This document shows positions 8,874 to 17,868 of a DNA stretch of 64,000 bases, piece by piece; the first letter of the stretch is position 1; each line of letters starts with the position of its first letter. The stretch is from Eubacteriaceae bacterium (lineage in GTDB: Bacteria > Bacillota > Clostridia > Lachnospirales > Lachnospiraceae). The stretch is from positions 444,951 through 508,950 of the forward strand of contig CABJBF010000003.1 of assembly GCA_902363805.1 (NCBI GenBank). Direction: 5' to 3'. The notes under the pieces are model-generated. The model had not been told where the DNA came from. It searched no databases and was given only the letters and a program-made list of their open reading frames with translations. The position numbers were made by a program, and so were the translations under genes.

Positions 8874-9147
8874 GCACTCATTCCTCCCCTCTTTTTTTAT
8901 TAATCATTGAATGCTACACGATAATAATAATTAACAGAAAAATCGACACTGTTTGCGCGAAAAGAATAATATCTGTACTTTTTGGTTAAACTATTTAAAA
9001 TTATTCATTTTTTAATGGTGTTGCAGAAAAAGAATGTATTATATTTTATTTATATAATGTTACACAGATTATTTCTTTATTACATTCTTCGAATTGCTTA
9101 CTTTCATTGATATTATTAGCTTGAATACAAAAAAGGAGCAAATACAA
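8874..9147. other. divergent intergenic region between agrD and the XRE gene
   Basis: About 270 bp of AT-rich DNA that must hold the leftward agrDB promoter and the rightward xre promoter. I see no convincing -35/-10 pair or LytTR repeat with the right spacing. CTGT-containing motifs near 8949 and 8973 are 24 bases apart, which does not fit the 21-22 bp period. Confidence 0.4.
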
Positions 9148-9504
9148 TTGAATTTAAACAATCAATATATAATAATGGGGAACCGAATAAAGCTTCGTAG
9201 AAAAGAACTTCGAATAAAACAAAGTGAACTTGCAGAAAAACTGGATATTTCTAATAATCATATTTCATCCATTGAAAACGGTCGAGAGAAACCCAGTCTA
9301 GATATTCTTCTGAAAATTTGCGAGGAATTATGTGTAACCCCAGATTATCTTTTATTAGGAAATATACATGCAAACGACCTTCCTCAAAATATTACTGACA
9401 GTTTACGACTTTGTAGCAATGATGATATAGAACTTGTTCGTCAATTTGTTGAAATTCTAGTAAACCGTAATAAAAAATCTTGGAACGATAACCATTATGT
9501 GTAG
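9148..9504 (+). CDS. XRE-family helix-turn-helix regulator
   Basis: 118 residues from a TTG start at 9148, chosen because AAGGAG lies 9 bases before it; an earlier in-frame ATG at 9094 has no such site. Residues 10-70 form a Cro/CI helix-turn-helix (NRIKLRRKELRIKQSELAEKL, then SNNHISSIENGREKPSLDIL). It stands first in the rightward arm of the agr locus, before the response regulator and sensor, and probably tunes the quorum circuit. Its operator is not identified. Confidence 0.88.
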   Translation: MNLNNQYIIMGNRIKLRRKELRIKQSELAEKLDISNNHISSIENGREKPSLDILLKICEELCVTPDYLLLGNIHANDLPQNITDSLRLCSNDDIELVRQFVEILVNRNKKSWNDNHYV

Positions 9505-9583
9505 TTTTTTATATGGTAATACCAAAACTGTAGTTAAAATGTCTTTTCAGGCATAATTATTAGATTTTATACCCTCTTTATAG

Positions 9584-9589
9584 TATAAT
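9584..9589 (+). promoter_or_regulatory. candidate -10 before the response regulator gene
   Basis: TATAAT in the gap between the xre and regulator genes, 35 bases before the ATG. The -35 region is poor (TAGATT), as expected if an activator is needed. Confidence 0.35.
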
Positions 9590-9623
9590 TATTTTTATGT
9601 TTACACTATAAGGAGGCTTTTTT

Positions 9624-10331
9624 ATGCGTATTTTGATTTGTGATGATGACCGTGATATAGCAACGCAATTACAAAAAATATTACAATGTTTTTTTCAAAA
9701 AAATTCATTAAAAATTCCCGAAATAGTCATTTTCAATAATGGTGAAGATTTACTTGCTGATTCTGAAACAAAAGATATTGTCTTTTTAGATGTGGAAATG
9801 CCCGGTGTAAGTGGTATTTATGTTGGAAACAGATTAAAACAGGAGAATCCTAACATCATTATATTTATAGTCACTTCTTATTCTGAATATTTAGATGAAG
9901 CAATGCGTTTTCATGTGTTTAGATATCTGACGAAACCATTAGATAAGCATAGAATTTTTAGAAATATGAAAGATGCACTGGAAATATATAATACAACCAT
10001 AATTAAAGTTCCCATTGAAACTAGGGACGGTGTTTATGTTACTTCTGCATCTGATATTATTTTTGTTGAGTCCCATGGTCACACAGTTACTGTACATACT
10101 TTGCAAAAAGACTACAACTCTGTTCATAACATAAAATATTGGATTGAACAACTTAATATGCCATGTTTCTTTAATTCACACAGAAGCTTTGTCGTTAATC
10201 TAAAGTATGTTTCCGACTTTGACCATACTCTGATACATTTACACAATAATGCGTTTGAAGCATACCTGACACGACGCAAATATACTCAGTTTAAAGATGC
10301 TTATTTATTATATTTAGAAAGTACAAGGTAA
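9624..10331 (+). CDS. agrA: AgrA-type LytTR response regulator
   Basis: 235 residues. The receiver domain (1-120) has the acidic pocket CDDDRD and the phosphoacceptor Asp56 in VFLDVEMPG. A LytTR DNA-binding domain follows (about 130-230; EIRDG-like ETRDGVYVTSASDI, then FFNSHRSFVVNLKYV). An AAGGAGG lies 7 bases before the ATG. The gene is 6 bases upstream of the sensor kinase. It is likely to activate agrDB and perhaps the radical SAM cassette through direct repeats. Confidence 0.93.
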   Translation: MRILICDDDRDIATQLQKILQCFFQKNSLKIPEIVIFNNGEDLLADSETKDIVFLDVEMPGVSGIYVGNRLKQENPNIIIFIVTSYSEYLDEAMRFHVFRYLTKPLDKHRIFRNMKDALEIYNTTIIKVPIETRDGVYVTSASDIIFVESHGHTVTVHTLQKDYNSVHNIKYWIEQLNMPCFFNSHRSFVVNLKYVSDFDHTLIHLHNNAFEAYLTRRKYTQFKDAYLLYLESTR

Positions 10332-10337
10332 TTAATT

Positions 10338-11657
10338 ATGTCAAAAACAATATTATACATCTTCGTTTATCTTATAGAAGCTTTAATATTATGGTGGTAT
10401 TCATCACACAGATTTTATTCTAAGTACTCCAAAAAAAATGAATTTATATTAATTTTTATTGGTTACATTTGTCTGTTTATACTTTCTTTCACGAATTCAT
10501 TTGGTATAAATTCCATTGCTTTTACATTGATAAATTTTATTATTTTCAAAACATTATATGATACAACCTGGCTGACAGCCTTGTTTCATTCTTTTATCAC
10601 AACCTGTATGATGAGTTTTAGTGAATTAATAATCATCGGACTGTTTAATCAATTCAATGCTGATGTTCTGTATATACAATCAGATATACGCTCCCTGATA
10701 ATTCTAACTGCATTAAGCAAAACATTATATTTTATCAGTATCAACATCATTGATAGAGTACTACCCGGTTCAAAAGATGAGCATGAACCTACCAATATAT
10801 CGGCTATTTTAATTAATATTATTCCTTTTATTTCAATCTATATTACTGTTGTACTTACTTCAGTTTTGCTTAACAGCTCCATTTCTACACATTTCAGAAA
10901 TATGCTTTCTGCTTGTGCAGTACTTTTAATTTTAATAAATATATTAGTTTTTTACATATACAATTATATCCAGCAAAAAAATAAAGAATATACGCTTCTT
11001 CACATGCAATTTCAAAAAGAATATGATATGGCAGAATACTATAAGGTCTTGTTCAATCAGAATGAAAGTCAACAGATTTTGATTCATGATATACGAAAAC
11101 ATCTTATGACGATTTCCCAATTAAATGAACAAAATGATCATGACAAAATTAGCCATTACCTTTCGGCACTTTTAAATTCATCTGATTTACAAAATTCTGT
11201 CCATGTCTCCGACAACGAATTGTTAAATTCCATTTTGTGCCATTATATAAAGATTTGTCATCAAATGCATATCACATTTAAGGTTGATGTCAGAAAAAAA
11301 CTGCTTCAGAATTTAGATTATACGGAGCTGACCGCTTTGTTTTGTAATTTGTTGGACAATTCTGTAGAAGCCTGTTCTGATATTCCTGATTCTTATATTG
11401 AGTTAAGTATAACCGATAAGGAAAATACCGATATTACCGTGATTAATATTATCAATAACTGTAGAAACTGCCCGAAGTTTAATCAAAATGGTTTACCTGT
11501 ATCATCAAAGAAAAATAAAATCAAACACGGCTTTGGACTAAAAAGTGTAGAGCGTATTGTTAATAAATACAATGGGATTATCAAAATGTATTTTGATGAT
11601 GAGAAAATGGCATTTCATACAATCCTTATATTACGTTGTAATAAGGTTTCACGATGA
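10338..11657 (+). CDS. agrC: AgrC-type sensor histidine kinase (GHKL)
   Basis: 439 residues. The first 210 or so form six or seven hydrophobic segments, as in AgrC receptors. A linker helix then leads to the His motif LIHDIRKHLMTI near residue 250. The GHKL ATPase part shows the N box (FCNLLDNSVEAC) and a late glycine box (KHGFGLKSVERIV). It presumably senses the thiolactone made from the divergent agrD and phosphorylates the upstream response regulator. It sits directly behind that gene with a modest AAGG site. Confidence 0.92.
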   Translation: MSKTILYIFVYLIEALILWWYSSHRFYSKYSKKNEFILIFIGYICLFILSFTNSFGINSIAFTLINFIIFKTLYDTTWLTALFHSFITTCMMSFSELIIIGLFNQFNADVLYIQSDIRSLIILTALSKTLYFISINIIDRVLPGSKDEHEPTNISAILINIIPFISIYITVVLTSVLLNSSISTHFRNMLSACAVLLILINILVFYIYNYIQQKNKEYTLLHMQFQKEYDMAEYYKVLFNQNESQQILIHDIRKHLMTISQLNEQNDHDKISHYLSALLNSSDLQNSVHVSDNELLNSILCHYIKICHQMHITFKVDVRKKLLQNLDYTELTALFCNLLDNSVEACSDIPDSYIELSITDKENTDITVINIINNCRNCPKFNQNGLPVSSKKNKIKHGFGLKSVERIVNKYNGIIKMYFDDEKMAFHTILILRCNKVSR

Positions 11658-11781
11658 TACTCATAAATATCATAACAGCATTTTTTGAGACCGTTTCAAG
11701 TTTTGTGTAAACTCAAAAATCTGATATAAGATATGTGAATAGTTTCTAAAGGGCTGAGCCGATTTTGATTGGTTCTGCCCT

Positions 11782-11807
11782 TACCTGCATTATACAGGTA
11801 TTTTTTT
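11782..11807 (+). terminator. terminator after the sensor kinase gene
   Basis: Stem TACCTG (11782-11787) with CAGGTA (11795-11800), a 7-base loop, then seven T. A longer imperfect palindrome (11748-11782, AAGGGC...GCCCTT) lies just upstream. Confidence 0.65.
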
Positions 11808-11816
11808 GCATGTCAA
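11789..11816 (-). promoter_or_regulatory. consensus promoter facing the 3' end of agrC
   Basis: On the minus strand, a perfect TTGACA (11816-11811) and a perfect TATAAT (11794-11789) are spaced 16 bases. It overlaps the plus-strand terminator and points leftward, antisense to agrC. It lies at the edge of the IS256-family remnant and may be the element's outward promoter. Confidence 0.5.
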
Positions 11817-11842
11817 TAAACCTGCGTGTTTTCAGGCTTGTC

Positions 11843-13128
11843 TTACAGATTTCTGCCAGAGAGTCTTTCCTCAAAATAGATTTCCAGCTAGGAATGGATC
11901 TGCCCCAAGTCCTGACGGTGCCCTGTCCATTTTTTCGTGATGTCCATCATAGCTAGATACAGCATTTTTAAGAGGCTGTCATCAGTTGGAAATACGGTCT
12001 TTGATTTGGTTACTTTCCGGAGCTGGCGGTTAAAACCTTCGATAGCATTCGTTGTGTAAATAAGCCGTCTGACAGCTTCCGGATATTTGAAATAGGTTGA
12101 CAGGGGTGCCCAGTTATCATGTCATGACTTATAAATTTTTGGATATTTTTCATCCCATTTGTCTCTGAACAGCTCCGTTCATTTAAAGCCGTTTCTTCGG
12201 TTAGTGCAGCATATACATGCTTTAAGTCAGCCATCAGACTTTTGATATCTTTGTAGGAGACAAACTTTGTGGAATTGCAAATCTGGTGAATGATACACTG
12301 CTGTACCTCTATCTGTAGATATACCGCTTCGATTGCCTGAGGGAATCCGTTCAGACCATCCACACAGGCGATAAGAATATTCTCCACACCACGATTCTTT
12401 AATCCGTTCATGATGGAAAGCCAGAATTTTGCACTCTCATTTTCGCCAACATACATTCCAAGGACATCTTTTCTTCCGTTCATATCAATACCGAGAGCTA
12501 TGTAAACCGCCCTTTTAACGATACGGCCTTCGCTGCGTACATGGTAGTGAATAGCATCCATAAACAACACGGCATAAACTTCCTCTAAGGGACGTTCCTG
12601 CCATTCTTTTACAAGAGGAAGTATTTTGTCCGTAATACGGCTGATGGTGCTGTCGGAAATATCAAAGTCATAGAGTTCCTTTAAGTGGGATTCGATATCT
12701 CCGGTAGTCATGCCTTTTGCATACATGAAAAGAATCTTTTCTTCCATGTCCTAAGTTACGGTATTTTGGTATTTTTTGATGAGCTGTGGTGCGTATTCAC
12801 CGTTTCGGTCACGTGGGATTGCAATATCCATGTTACCATAACTGGTATGCATGGTTTTCTGAGAGTGCCCATTACGGCTGTTATCCGTATTCTTATTTCG
12901 GTAATCATACTCGGAATATCCGAATTTCTCATCCAGTTCTTCGTCCAGAGCTCCTTCCAGTAGAACAGACATCATATCACGCATAACGGCATTCACATCT
13001 GTACCATTTTTGATGCTGATATCATTGTTTTTCAGATAATCACGCATCAGTTCTCTCATTGTTGCTTTTTGTGGGCTGTCATTTTTTCTTGCTATAAATA
13101 AAACCTCCAAACTTTGGGATAGTCCCAT
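11843..13128 (-). pseudogene. IS256-family transposase, inactivated
   Basis: Mutator-type transposase. The N-terminal part (13128-12751) ends at an in-frame TAG after KKYQNTVT; the same frame resumes with DMEEKILFMYAKGMTT. The central catalytic core (AVLFMDAIHYHVR, ACVDGLNGF) is intact. Near ALNER the frame shifts. The true continuation (KWDEKYPKIYKSW, IYTTNAIEGFNRQLRK) is found in another frame, with a further TAG close to the C-terminus (11888-11890). At least two nonsense changes and frameshifts make it inactive. I could not resolve terminal inverted repeats or a target duplication. It lies directly against the truncated agrB. Confidence 0.88.
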
Positions 13129-13141
13129 TTTTTCTTTTATG

Positions 13142-13582
13142 CATCGTCCACAAGACAGATAATTTGCTGTTTTTCTTATTTCGTTTGTACCATTACGTTC
13201 ATACTGTGGGGGAATACACTGTAAATCTCGTTATCTTTGCTATATATATTCCAACATTATCATTACCAGTTTGCTGGTTATTCAGAATTATTTTTACGAA
13301 AATATTGTCATTTTTCTGGTAATATCTTTGGTGAATTTTCTTTACTTATTTTGTACAAAAACAAAAGGTAACCAGGTGCGTTCTTTGGATGACTATGAAA
13401 TTATTCAATATACTAAGATAAAGCGTATCATTTTATTAATAATTGTTTGCGTGGGAATTATTTTATTTTTAACAGAACATTTTCTATATTCTACTACATT
13501 TTTTACATCTATTAATCTGTCAGCCATTCTGGTTGTTTTTGAAAAAATGAAAAACAAAAAATGTTGTATACATAATATTTAA
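13142..13582 (+). pseudogene. 5'-truncated second agrB, cut at the IS256 remnant
   Basis: The frame is open from about 13142, well before its first plausible start (TTG at 13271). Upstream of that start it still encodes PLRSYCGGIHCKSRYLCY, the AgrB active-site motif with His and Cys seven residues apart. After it come two or three membrane segments and the KKCCIHNI tail. The first 50-60 residues of a normal AgrB are missing and the break coincides with the IS256 remnant. It is distinct in sequence from the intact agrB at 8134-8721. No agrD is found beside it. Confidence 0.75.
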
Positions 13583-13614
13583 TTGCAATTAAATAATCTG
13601 TACAAAAAATATGT

Positions 13615-13660
13615 AAACTGGTAATATCCAATGTTCTTACAACGAATATTACCAGTTTTT
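13615..13660. terminator. terminator behind the truncated agrB
   Basis: A 13-bp stem (AAACTGGTAATAT at 13615-13627 with ATATTACCAGTTT at 13646-13658) and a T-rich end. It can act in both directions. The rest of 13583-13754 shows nothing else. Confidence 0.75.
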
Positions 13661-13754
13661 ATTCTCTTTAACTAAAAATCAAGCTGCTCATAATTGAGAA
13701 TAATAAAAATTATATTATCTGTTTCCAGATCTAAAATCAAACTAAAAGCTTAAT

Positions 13755-14429
13755 CTATCTTATTGGCAAACCTTCTTCCTTATCATGCACCTGCATAAAT
13801 TCATCTTCTTTTATGGGATGAGAACCATCTACAGCTTTTGCCTTTTCTTCCTTGTACGTTTCAACAATCTCTCCATATAATCTTTCTCTAAACTCCTTTG
13901 TTATAGGAAAACATATGTCCTGATATACTGCCTTTCCTTCCTTATCCGTCTGTTTTGTTTTGTAAGAAGGCATTGCCACAAATACATCATTTTTGCCCTG
14001 AATGACTGATACATTATTGATTACAAAACTGTCATCAAGATATATTCTTGCCAGTCCTTTTATGTTACTACCTTCTCTCTCATACGGTGTTACCTTCACA
14101 GCAAACGTTGGCATTTCCAGATCATTTGTTTCTTTTGCCACCTCTCTGTTTTCATTTCCTGCGTTTTTATATCCGTCAAGTATTGCATCATATAATTCTG
14201 TTCTAAACTCTCTTGTTATTGGATTGCATATGTCTTTATAAATATAATTATTCTTTTCATCCACTTCACTTCTTCTGTATCTTGGCATAGATACGAATAA
14301 ATTGCCTTCACTGTTTTCAAGGATTGCAATGTTTGTCACTTTAAATGACTCTCCAAATACTACTGTCGCAAATCCTCTTAAATTTCCTTCATTTTTTCTT
14401 ACCTTATTTACTTTTACTGTATATTTCAT
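13755..14429 (-). CDS. tandem SpoVG-domain protein
   Basis: 224 residues made of two SpoVG-like copies. The first, 1-95, has VNKVRKNEGNLRGFATVVF and GNLFVSMPRY. The second, about 108-205, has VTPYEREGSNIKGLARIYL and NDVFVAMPSY. Both end in PITREFR/PITKEFR. A single SpoVG protein is about 90 residues and binds nucleic acid; mobile elements often carry SpoVG relatives. The gene is AT-rich (about 35% GC) like the helicase 3' exon beside it. It is the last recognisable element gene before the agr region. Confidence 0.88.
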   Translation of the reverse strand: MKYTVKVNKVRKNEGNLRGFATVVFGESFKVTNIAILENSEGNLFVSMPRYRRSEVDEKNNYIYKDICNPITREFRTELYDAILDGYKNAGNENREVAKETNDLEMPTFAVKVTPYEREGSNIKGLARIYLDDSFVINNVSVIQGKNDVFVAMPSYKTKQTDKEGKAVYQDICFPITKEFRERLYGEIVETYKEEKAKAVDGSHPIKEDEFMQVHDKEEGLPIR

Positions 14430-14495
14430 CTTCTACTCCTTTTCCGCATAATTTATGCTATGCTTTAAAATTTCTTGTTACTAAAAAAGGGACAG

Positions 14496-15500
14496 CTATC
14501 TGCCATCCCTGTTGCTTTCATCAGGATATTCACTCATATCCTGTGTTTTACTGTCTTTGTTTACGGTATATGTGTTCTTCTCATTCTCTGATACTTTCAA
14601 ATTTGTCTGTTCTGACACACATATTTCTTCATCAATGTTCTTTTCCAAATCAAGCATTGCGTTTAATTCTGCCTGCCTCTTTTGCTTGTCACTTAATTCT
14701 TTTTCATAGGCAAAAGGCTTCTCATACTCGCTCTTTGAGGACTCCATATCTCTCTTATACTGTTCAATCTTCTTTTTGAGAAATTCTTCATTTTCATTTA
14801 AGTTATTAAACAGGTTGTCAAGTTTTATCATATTTCCCACGGGGCTTGTTGACATTTCAGCCTTATACTCTGTCTTTCCACGAAGTATCATATAATTAAT
14901 GCCCATATAGTTCTTTTCTACTAACAGGGCAAAACCTCTAAAACTTCCAATCTCATAAGTATCTCCGCTTTTGCTCTTGCTTACTGCTTCAAGCAATGCG
15001 GTACCGCCTTCACTTCGCTCATCATATGTAATCTTACCTATGGTTATGGCAAATTCATCACCTTTTAATAATTCCTTATCTCTTGCTTCAATGTCATATT
15101 TTACACACTTAAGTTTTTCTTCTGCAGCCTGAATCAGTTTCGGATACTTAATAATAAAGTTATCCTGAAAAGTATATCTCTGGCTGTCGTAATTAGCCTT
15201 TAACAGCTTTAATCTCTGCAATTCATTATCAAGTTCCATCTTTTCCTTTATCAGTGGATTACCTGTTGCAACTGCCTTTATCTCTGCATAAGACAATGTT
15301 GCCTCATCTATGTCTTCACATGTTCTTGATACTGCCTTGTTGGTCATTACCTGACTTATGAATCTCTGTTTGTTCTCCACAAGTGACCAGGAGTATGCAT
15401 CAAAAGTTTCTTTTGTAACATATCTGTATACTGCAACTTCTTCATTCAAATTGCCCTGTCTTATTCCTCTTCCCTCTCTCTGTTCAATACTTGACGGTTT
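14496..15500 (-). CDS. SNF2-type helicase/methylase, 3' exon
   Basis: 334 codons continuing the 2349-codon exon at 24915-17869. It opens with KPSSIEQREGRGIRQGN, the second half of helicase motif VI, then a charged C-terminal region (for example SFRGFALLVEKNY near residue 200) and a Glu/Lys-rich tail. Joining base 17869 to 15500 gives DCPW-KPSSIEQREGR with no frame change, for a full protein of 2683 residues. GC in sampled lines is about 37%, against about 53% in the 5' exon. Within the unspliced sequence the first ATG of this frame is at 15581, but that part is intron. Confidence 0.85.
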   Translation of the reverse strand, partial: KPSSIEQREGRGIRQGNLNEEVAVYRYVTKETFDAYSWSLVENKQRFISQVMTNKAVSRTCEDIDEATLSYAEIKAVATGNPLIKEKMELDNELQRLKLLKANYDSQRYTFQDNFIIKYPKLIQAAEEKLKCVKYDIEARDKELLKGDEFAITIGKITYDERSEGGTALLEAVSKSKSGDTYEIGSFRGFALLVEKNYMGINYMILRGKTEYKAEMSTSPVGNMIKLDNLFNNLNENEEFLKKKIEQYKRDMESSKSEYEKPFAYEKELSDKQKRQAELNAMLDLEKNIDEEICVSEQTNLKVSENEKNTYTVNKDSKTQDMSEYPDESNRDGR

Positions 15501-15541
15501 GTCGAGTAGGTCAGCGGTATTACTATCGCCTTCCCCTCTAA

Positions 15542-15575
15542 GAACCGTGCGTGAGAGTTTCCCCTCACACGGCTC
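15542..15575 (-). ncRNA. group II intron domain V
   Basis: On the minus strand, GAGCCGTGTGAGGGGAAACT followed by CTCACGCACGGTTC folds into a 34-base hairpin with a GAAA-type loop. This is the catalytic domain V shape of group II introns. It lies between the maturase stop and the 3' splice site. Confidence 0.88.
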
Positions 15576-15618
15576 AAGCAATTCTAAGCATCTACCAATA
15601 TAGATGCCGGCTAGTTCA

Positions 15619-17274
15619 CTAACGATTTTGTTTATAACATTTATCGTGTACTAAGTATTTAACACAATTACCATCAATTACCTTTTCACGAACATTCCAT
15701 TGGATTTCAGCAGTTATCTTTTCTCCGCATAACGGACAAACTCTATTCTGCTTATTCCAAAGGTATAGCAAAGATTTTCTGCCTTTCAGAGATTGTGTCA
15801 TCTTATATGTCATTCTCTCCTCAAAGTAATCTTTCCACTCTGCATCAAACGGATTTGCTTCACTCTTTATCTTTTTATGCCTAACAATCTTCGTTTCAAA
15901 AGCGAGCTTTAATGGAAAAACATCTTCTTTGTTGTTTTTGTTCAGTACAACAAGAAATCTCCAATTCCGTCCTTTGTATGAATGAAAATATCGGTTTAAC
16001 ACCCATTTCTTACTCTTTTTCGGATGTCTCCGCTTTGCCCACTGCCATAGTTTGCGATAAATTTGGTCGTCAACCCTCTGAAAAATCTCTGATGATACAC
16101 CACTTTTATAATAATTAGCCCATCCCGTAATCTTTGGATTTAAAAGTCTTATCATTGTTTCCTGCGTACAAGATTTGTTACTCTCAATCGTATATCTGAT
16201 ACTGTCAAGAAATTTCTTTACACACTTTTTAGATGGCTTTATCAAAAGTACATTATTGTATTTCCTTACATTAAAGCCAAGAAAATCAAATCCATCATCA
16301 ATATGCGTAATAAGAGTCTTTTCCTCTGAAAGTTCCAAACCTCTTTCTGCCAAGAATGTTACCAACATCGGCTTGATTTCTTTTTCCAAGACATCACGTT
16401 CTGCACTTGTGATGATAAAATCATCAGCATAACGCACTAAATTTACCATAGGAGAATACTGCTTTCCGTTCCTTGTATGGCGATAATATTTCTTTGCCAA
16501 CATAGGTTGAATGCCATCTAATACCATATTTGCAAGTGTTGGAGAAATAATTCCCCCTTGCATTGTTCCTTCCTCTGTTTTGTAGAGTTCTCCTTTAAAA
16601 ATCACTCCACATTTCAGCCATTTTCTTAAAATATCTTTATCCATAGGGATATTATTTAATAACCAGTCATGGCTGATATGGTCAAAGCAACCTTTAATGT
16701 CTCCCTCTAAAATCCATTTTGGAGAATAACCGTGAGACAGTACCATATGGCACTGTTGAATAGCATCCTGACAACATCTTTCCTTACGGAATCCATAGGA
16801 ATGTGCATCTGCCGTAACCTCCGCTATGGGTTCAAGTGCCAGCAGATACAATGCCTGCATAGCTCTATCCTTCATAGTCGGAATCCCCAAAGGACGTAAC
16901 TTACCATTCGCTTTCTTAATAAAAACTCTGCGTAATGGCTGTGGTTTGTAGCCTTTCCTTTTTAAATCAAGAATGGCTTCATACTTTGCTTTCCCAGTTG
17001 TCCATAGAACACCATCGACACCTGGAGTTTTCTTTCCTTCGTTAGTTGTCACTCTCTTTACTGCGATTGCCTTTGCAGAAAAGGAGTGTGTCAGCGTCCA
17101 CTGCAATGATTTAACTTTGCCGTGTCTGCCTTCCTTTCTAGCCTTTACAATACGTTCTTGTAGCTTTTTAACCTCTCGTTCGCATTTCTTCCAATCAATG
17201 GATTTCCATGCAAATTCGTAGTCAGTAGCCGCACACGTTGTTTTATTAACGCTCATTTGCTTTGCTCCTTTCAA
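15619..17274 (-). CDS. ltrA: group II intron reverse transcriptase/maturase with HNH
   Basis: 551 residues. An N-terminal RT-associated domain is followed by reverse transcriptase blocks ([31 protein letters not shown], the active site [11 protein letters not shown]). The maturase X region comes next (ITGWANYYK), and a C-terminal HNH-type endonuclease has CPLCGEKI and a later HDKC. All key residues are present, so the intron may be able to move. An AAAGGAGC site precedes the start. Confidence 0.95.
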   Translation of the reverse strand: MKGAKQMSVNKTTCAATDYEFAWKSIDWKKCEREVKKLQERIVKARKEGRHGKVKSLQWTLTHSFSAKAIAVKRVTTNEGKKTPGVDGVLWTTGKAKYEAILDLKRKGYKPQPLRRVFIKKANGKLRPLGIPTMKDRAMQALYLLALEPIAEVTADAHSYGFRKERCCQDAIQQCHMVLSHGYSPKWILEGDIKGCFDHISHDWLLNNIPMDKDILRKWLKCGVIFKGELYKTEEGTMQGGIISPTLANMVLDGIQPMLAKKYYRHTRNGKQYSPMVNLVRYADDFIITSAERDVLEKEIKPMLVTFLAERGLELSEEKTLITHIDDGFDFLGFNVRKYNNVLLIKPSKKCVKKFLDSIRYTIESNKSCTQETMIRLLNPKITGWANYYKSGVSSEIFQRVDDQIYRKLWQWAKRRHPKKSKKWVLNRYFHSYKGRNWRFLVVLNKNNKEDVFPLKLAFETKIVRHKKIKSEANPFDAEWKDYFEERMTYKMTQSLKGRKSLLYLWNKQNRVCPLCGEKITAEIQWNVREKVIDGNCVKYLVHDKCYKQNR

Positions 17275-17868
17275 AAGTTCTATAAGTTTCTTTTAATGAA
17301 TCACCTTGTAGAAGTCTGCACTCTTTCGAGTTAGGGCAAATTTTGAACCCCTATCCACTCTATTACCGAATGGCATTTGCTTTTTCTACAATCCCATACC
17401 TGCATTCCCATCGGCATTCCTTACGGTCTGCTTTCCTTTATAATAGGAGGAATACAGGCTTACCCTGTTTCACATAAATAACAATAAGTAGCTTAGGTTC
17501 TGTCTATCCACCGACGGTACTAATATCCGTGTAGTCCTACCATGGAGAGGACTATCTGACCGCATCCCATTTTGGGCTAGAGCCTATCAGCATCTTTGGC
17601 TCCTTGGACTTTACGATGTTTAATCGACAGTTCACATATGTTAACCATACTACTCAAGCCTCGCTCCCTAACCGCATTGATGCTCGCAGTTTTGTTTCCA
17701 CCTCACGGTTTCCACTTCTTGCATATCGCAAAGGGCTACTTTGTCGTGTCAGCTTCCCAACATCTTTGTTACCGCAGATGCAGGTGGCACTAGGCTACCA
17801 CTAACGGAATAGTGGGTTTAATCAATATTCAATTGTTAAACAGTTATTTATGCGACCTCAGGTCGCAC

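Larger units (their letters stand above)
15501..17868 (-). mobile_element. group II intron in helicase motif VI
   Basis: 2368 bp. The 5' end GTGCGACC (17868 leftwards) matches the GUGYG rule, and the 3' end reads ...CTACTCGAC with a final AC. A 34-base domain V lies at 15542-15575, and a domain VI-like hairpin lies between it and the 3' end. It encodes a reverse transcriptase/maturase (15619-17274). It lies in the same orientation as the helicase, so splicing can restore the mRNA. The roughly 590 bp before the maturase gene (17275-17868) is structural RNA (domains I-III) with no gene. Confidence 0.93.

Noticed and set aside
8941..8980. LytTR repeat in front of agrD
   Set aside because: The CTGT motifs are 24 bases apart and poorly matched, outside the 21-22 bp period expected.
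13583..13754. An agrD for the truncated agrB
   Set aside because: Neither strand encodes a Cys-containing core followed by a Pro tail; only a terminator hairpin is seen.
17596..17804. Plus-strand short ORFs within the group II intron
   Set aside because: They lie in the structured intron RNA region on the opposite strand and look like chance frames.
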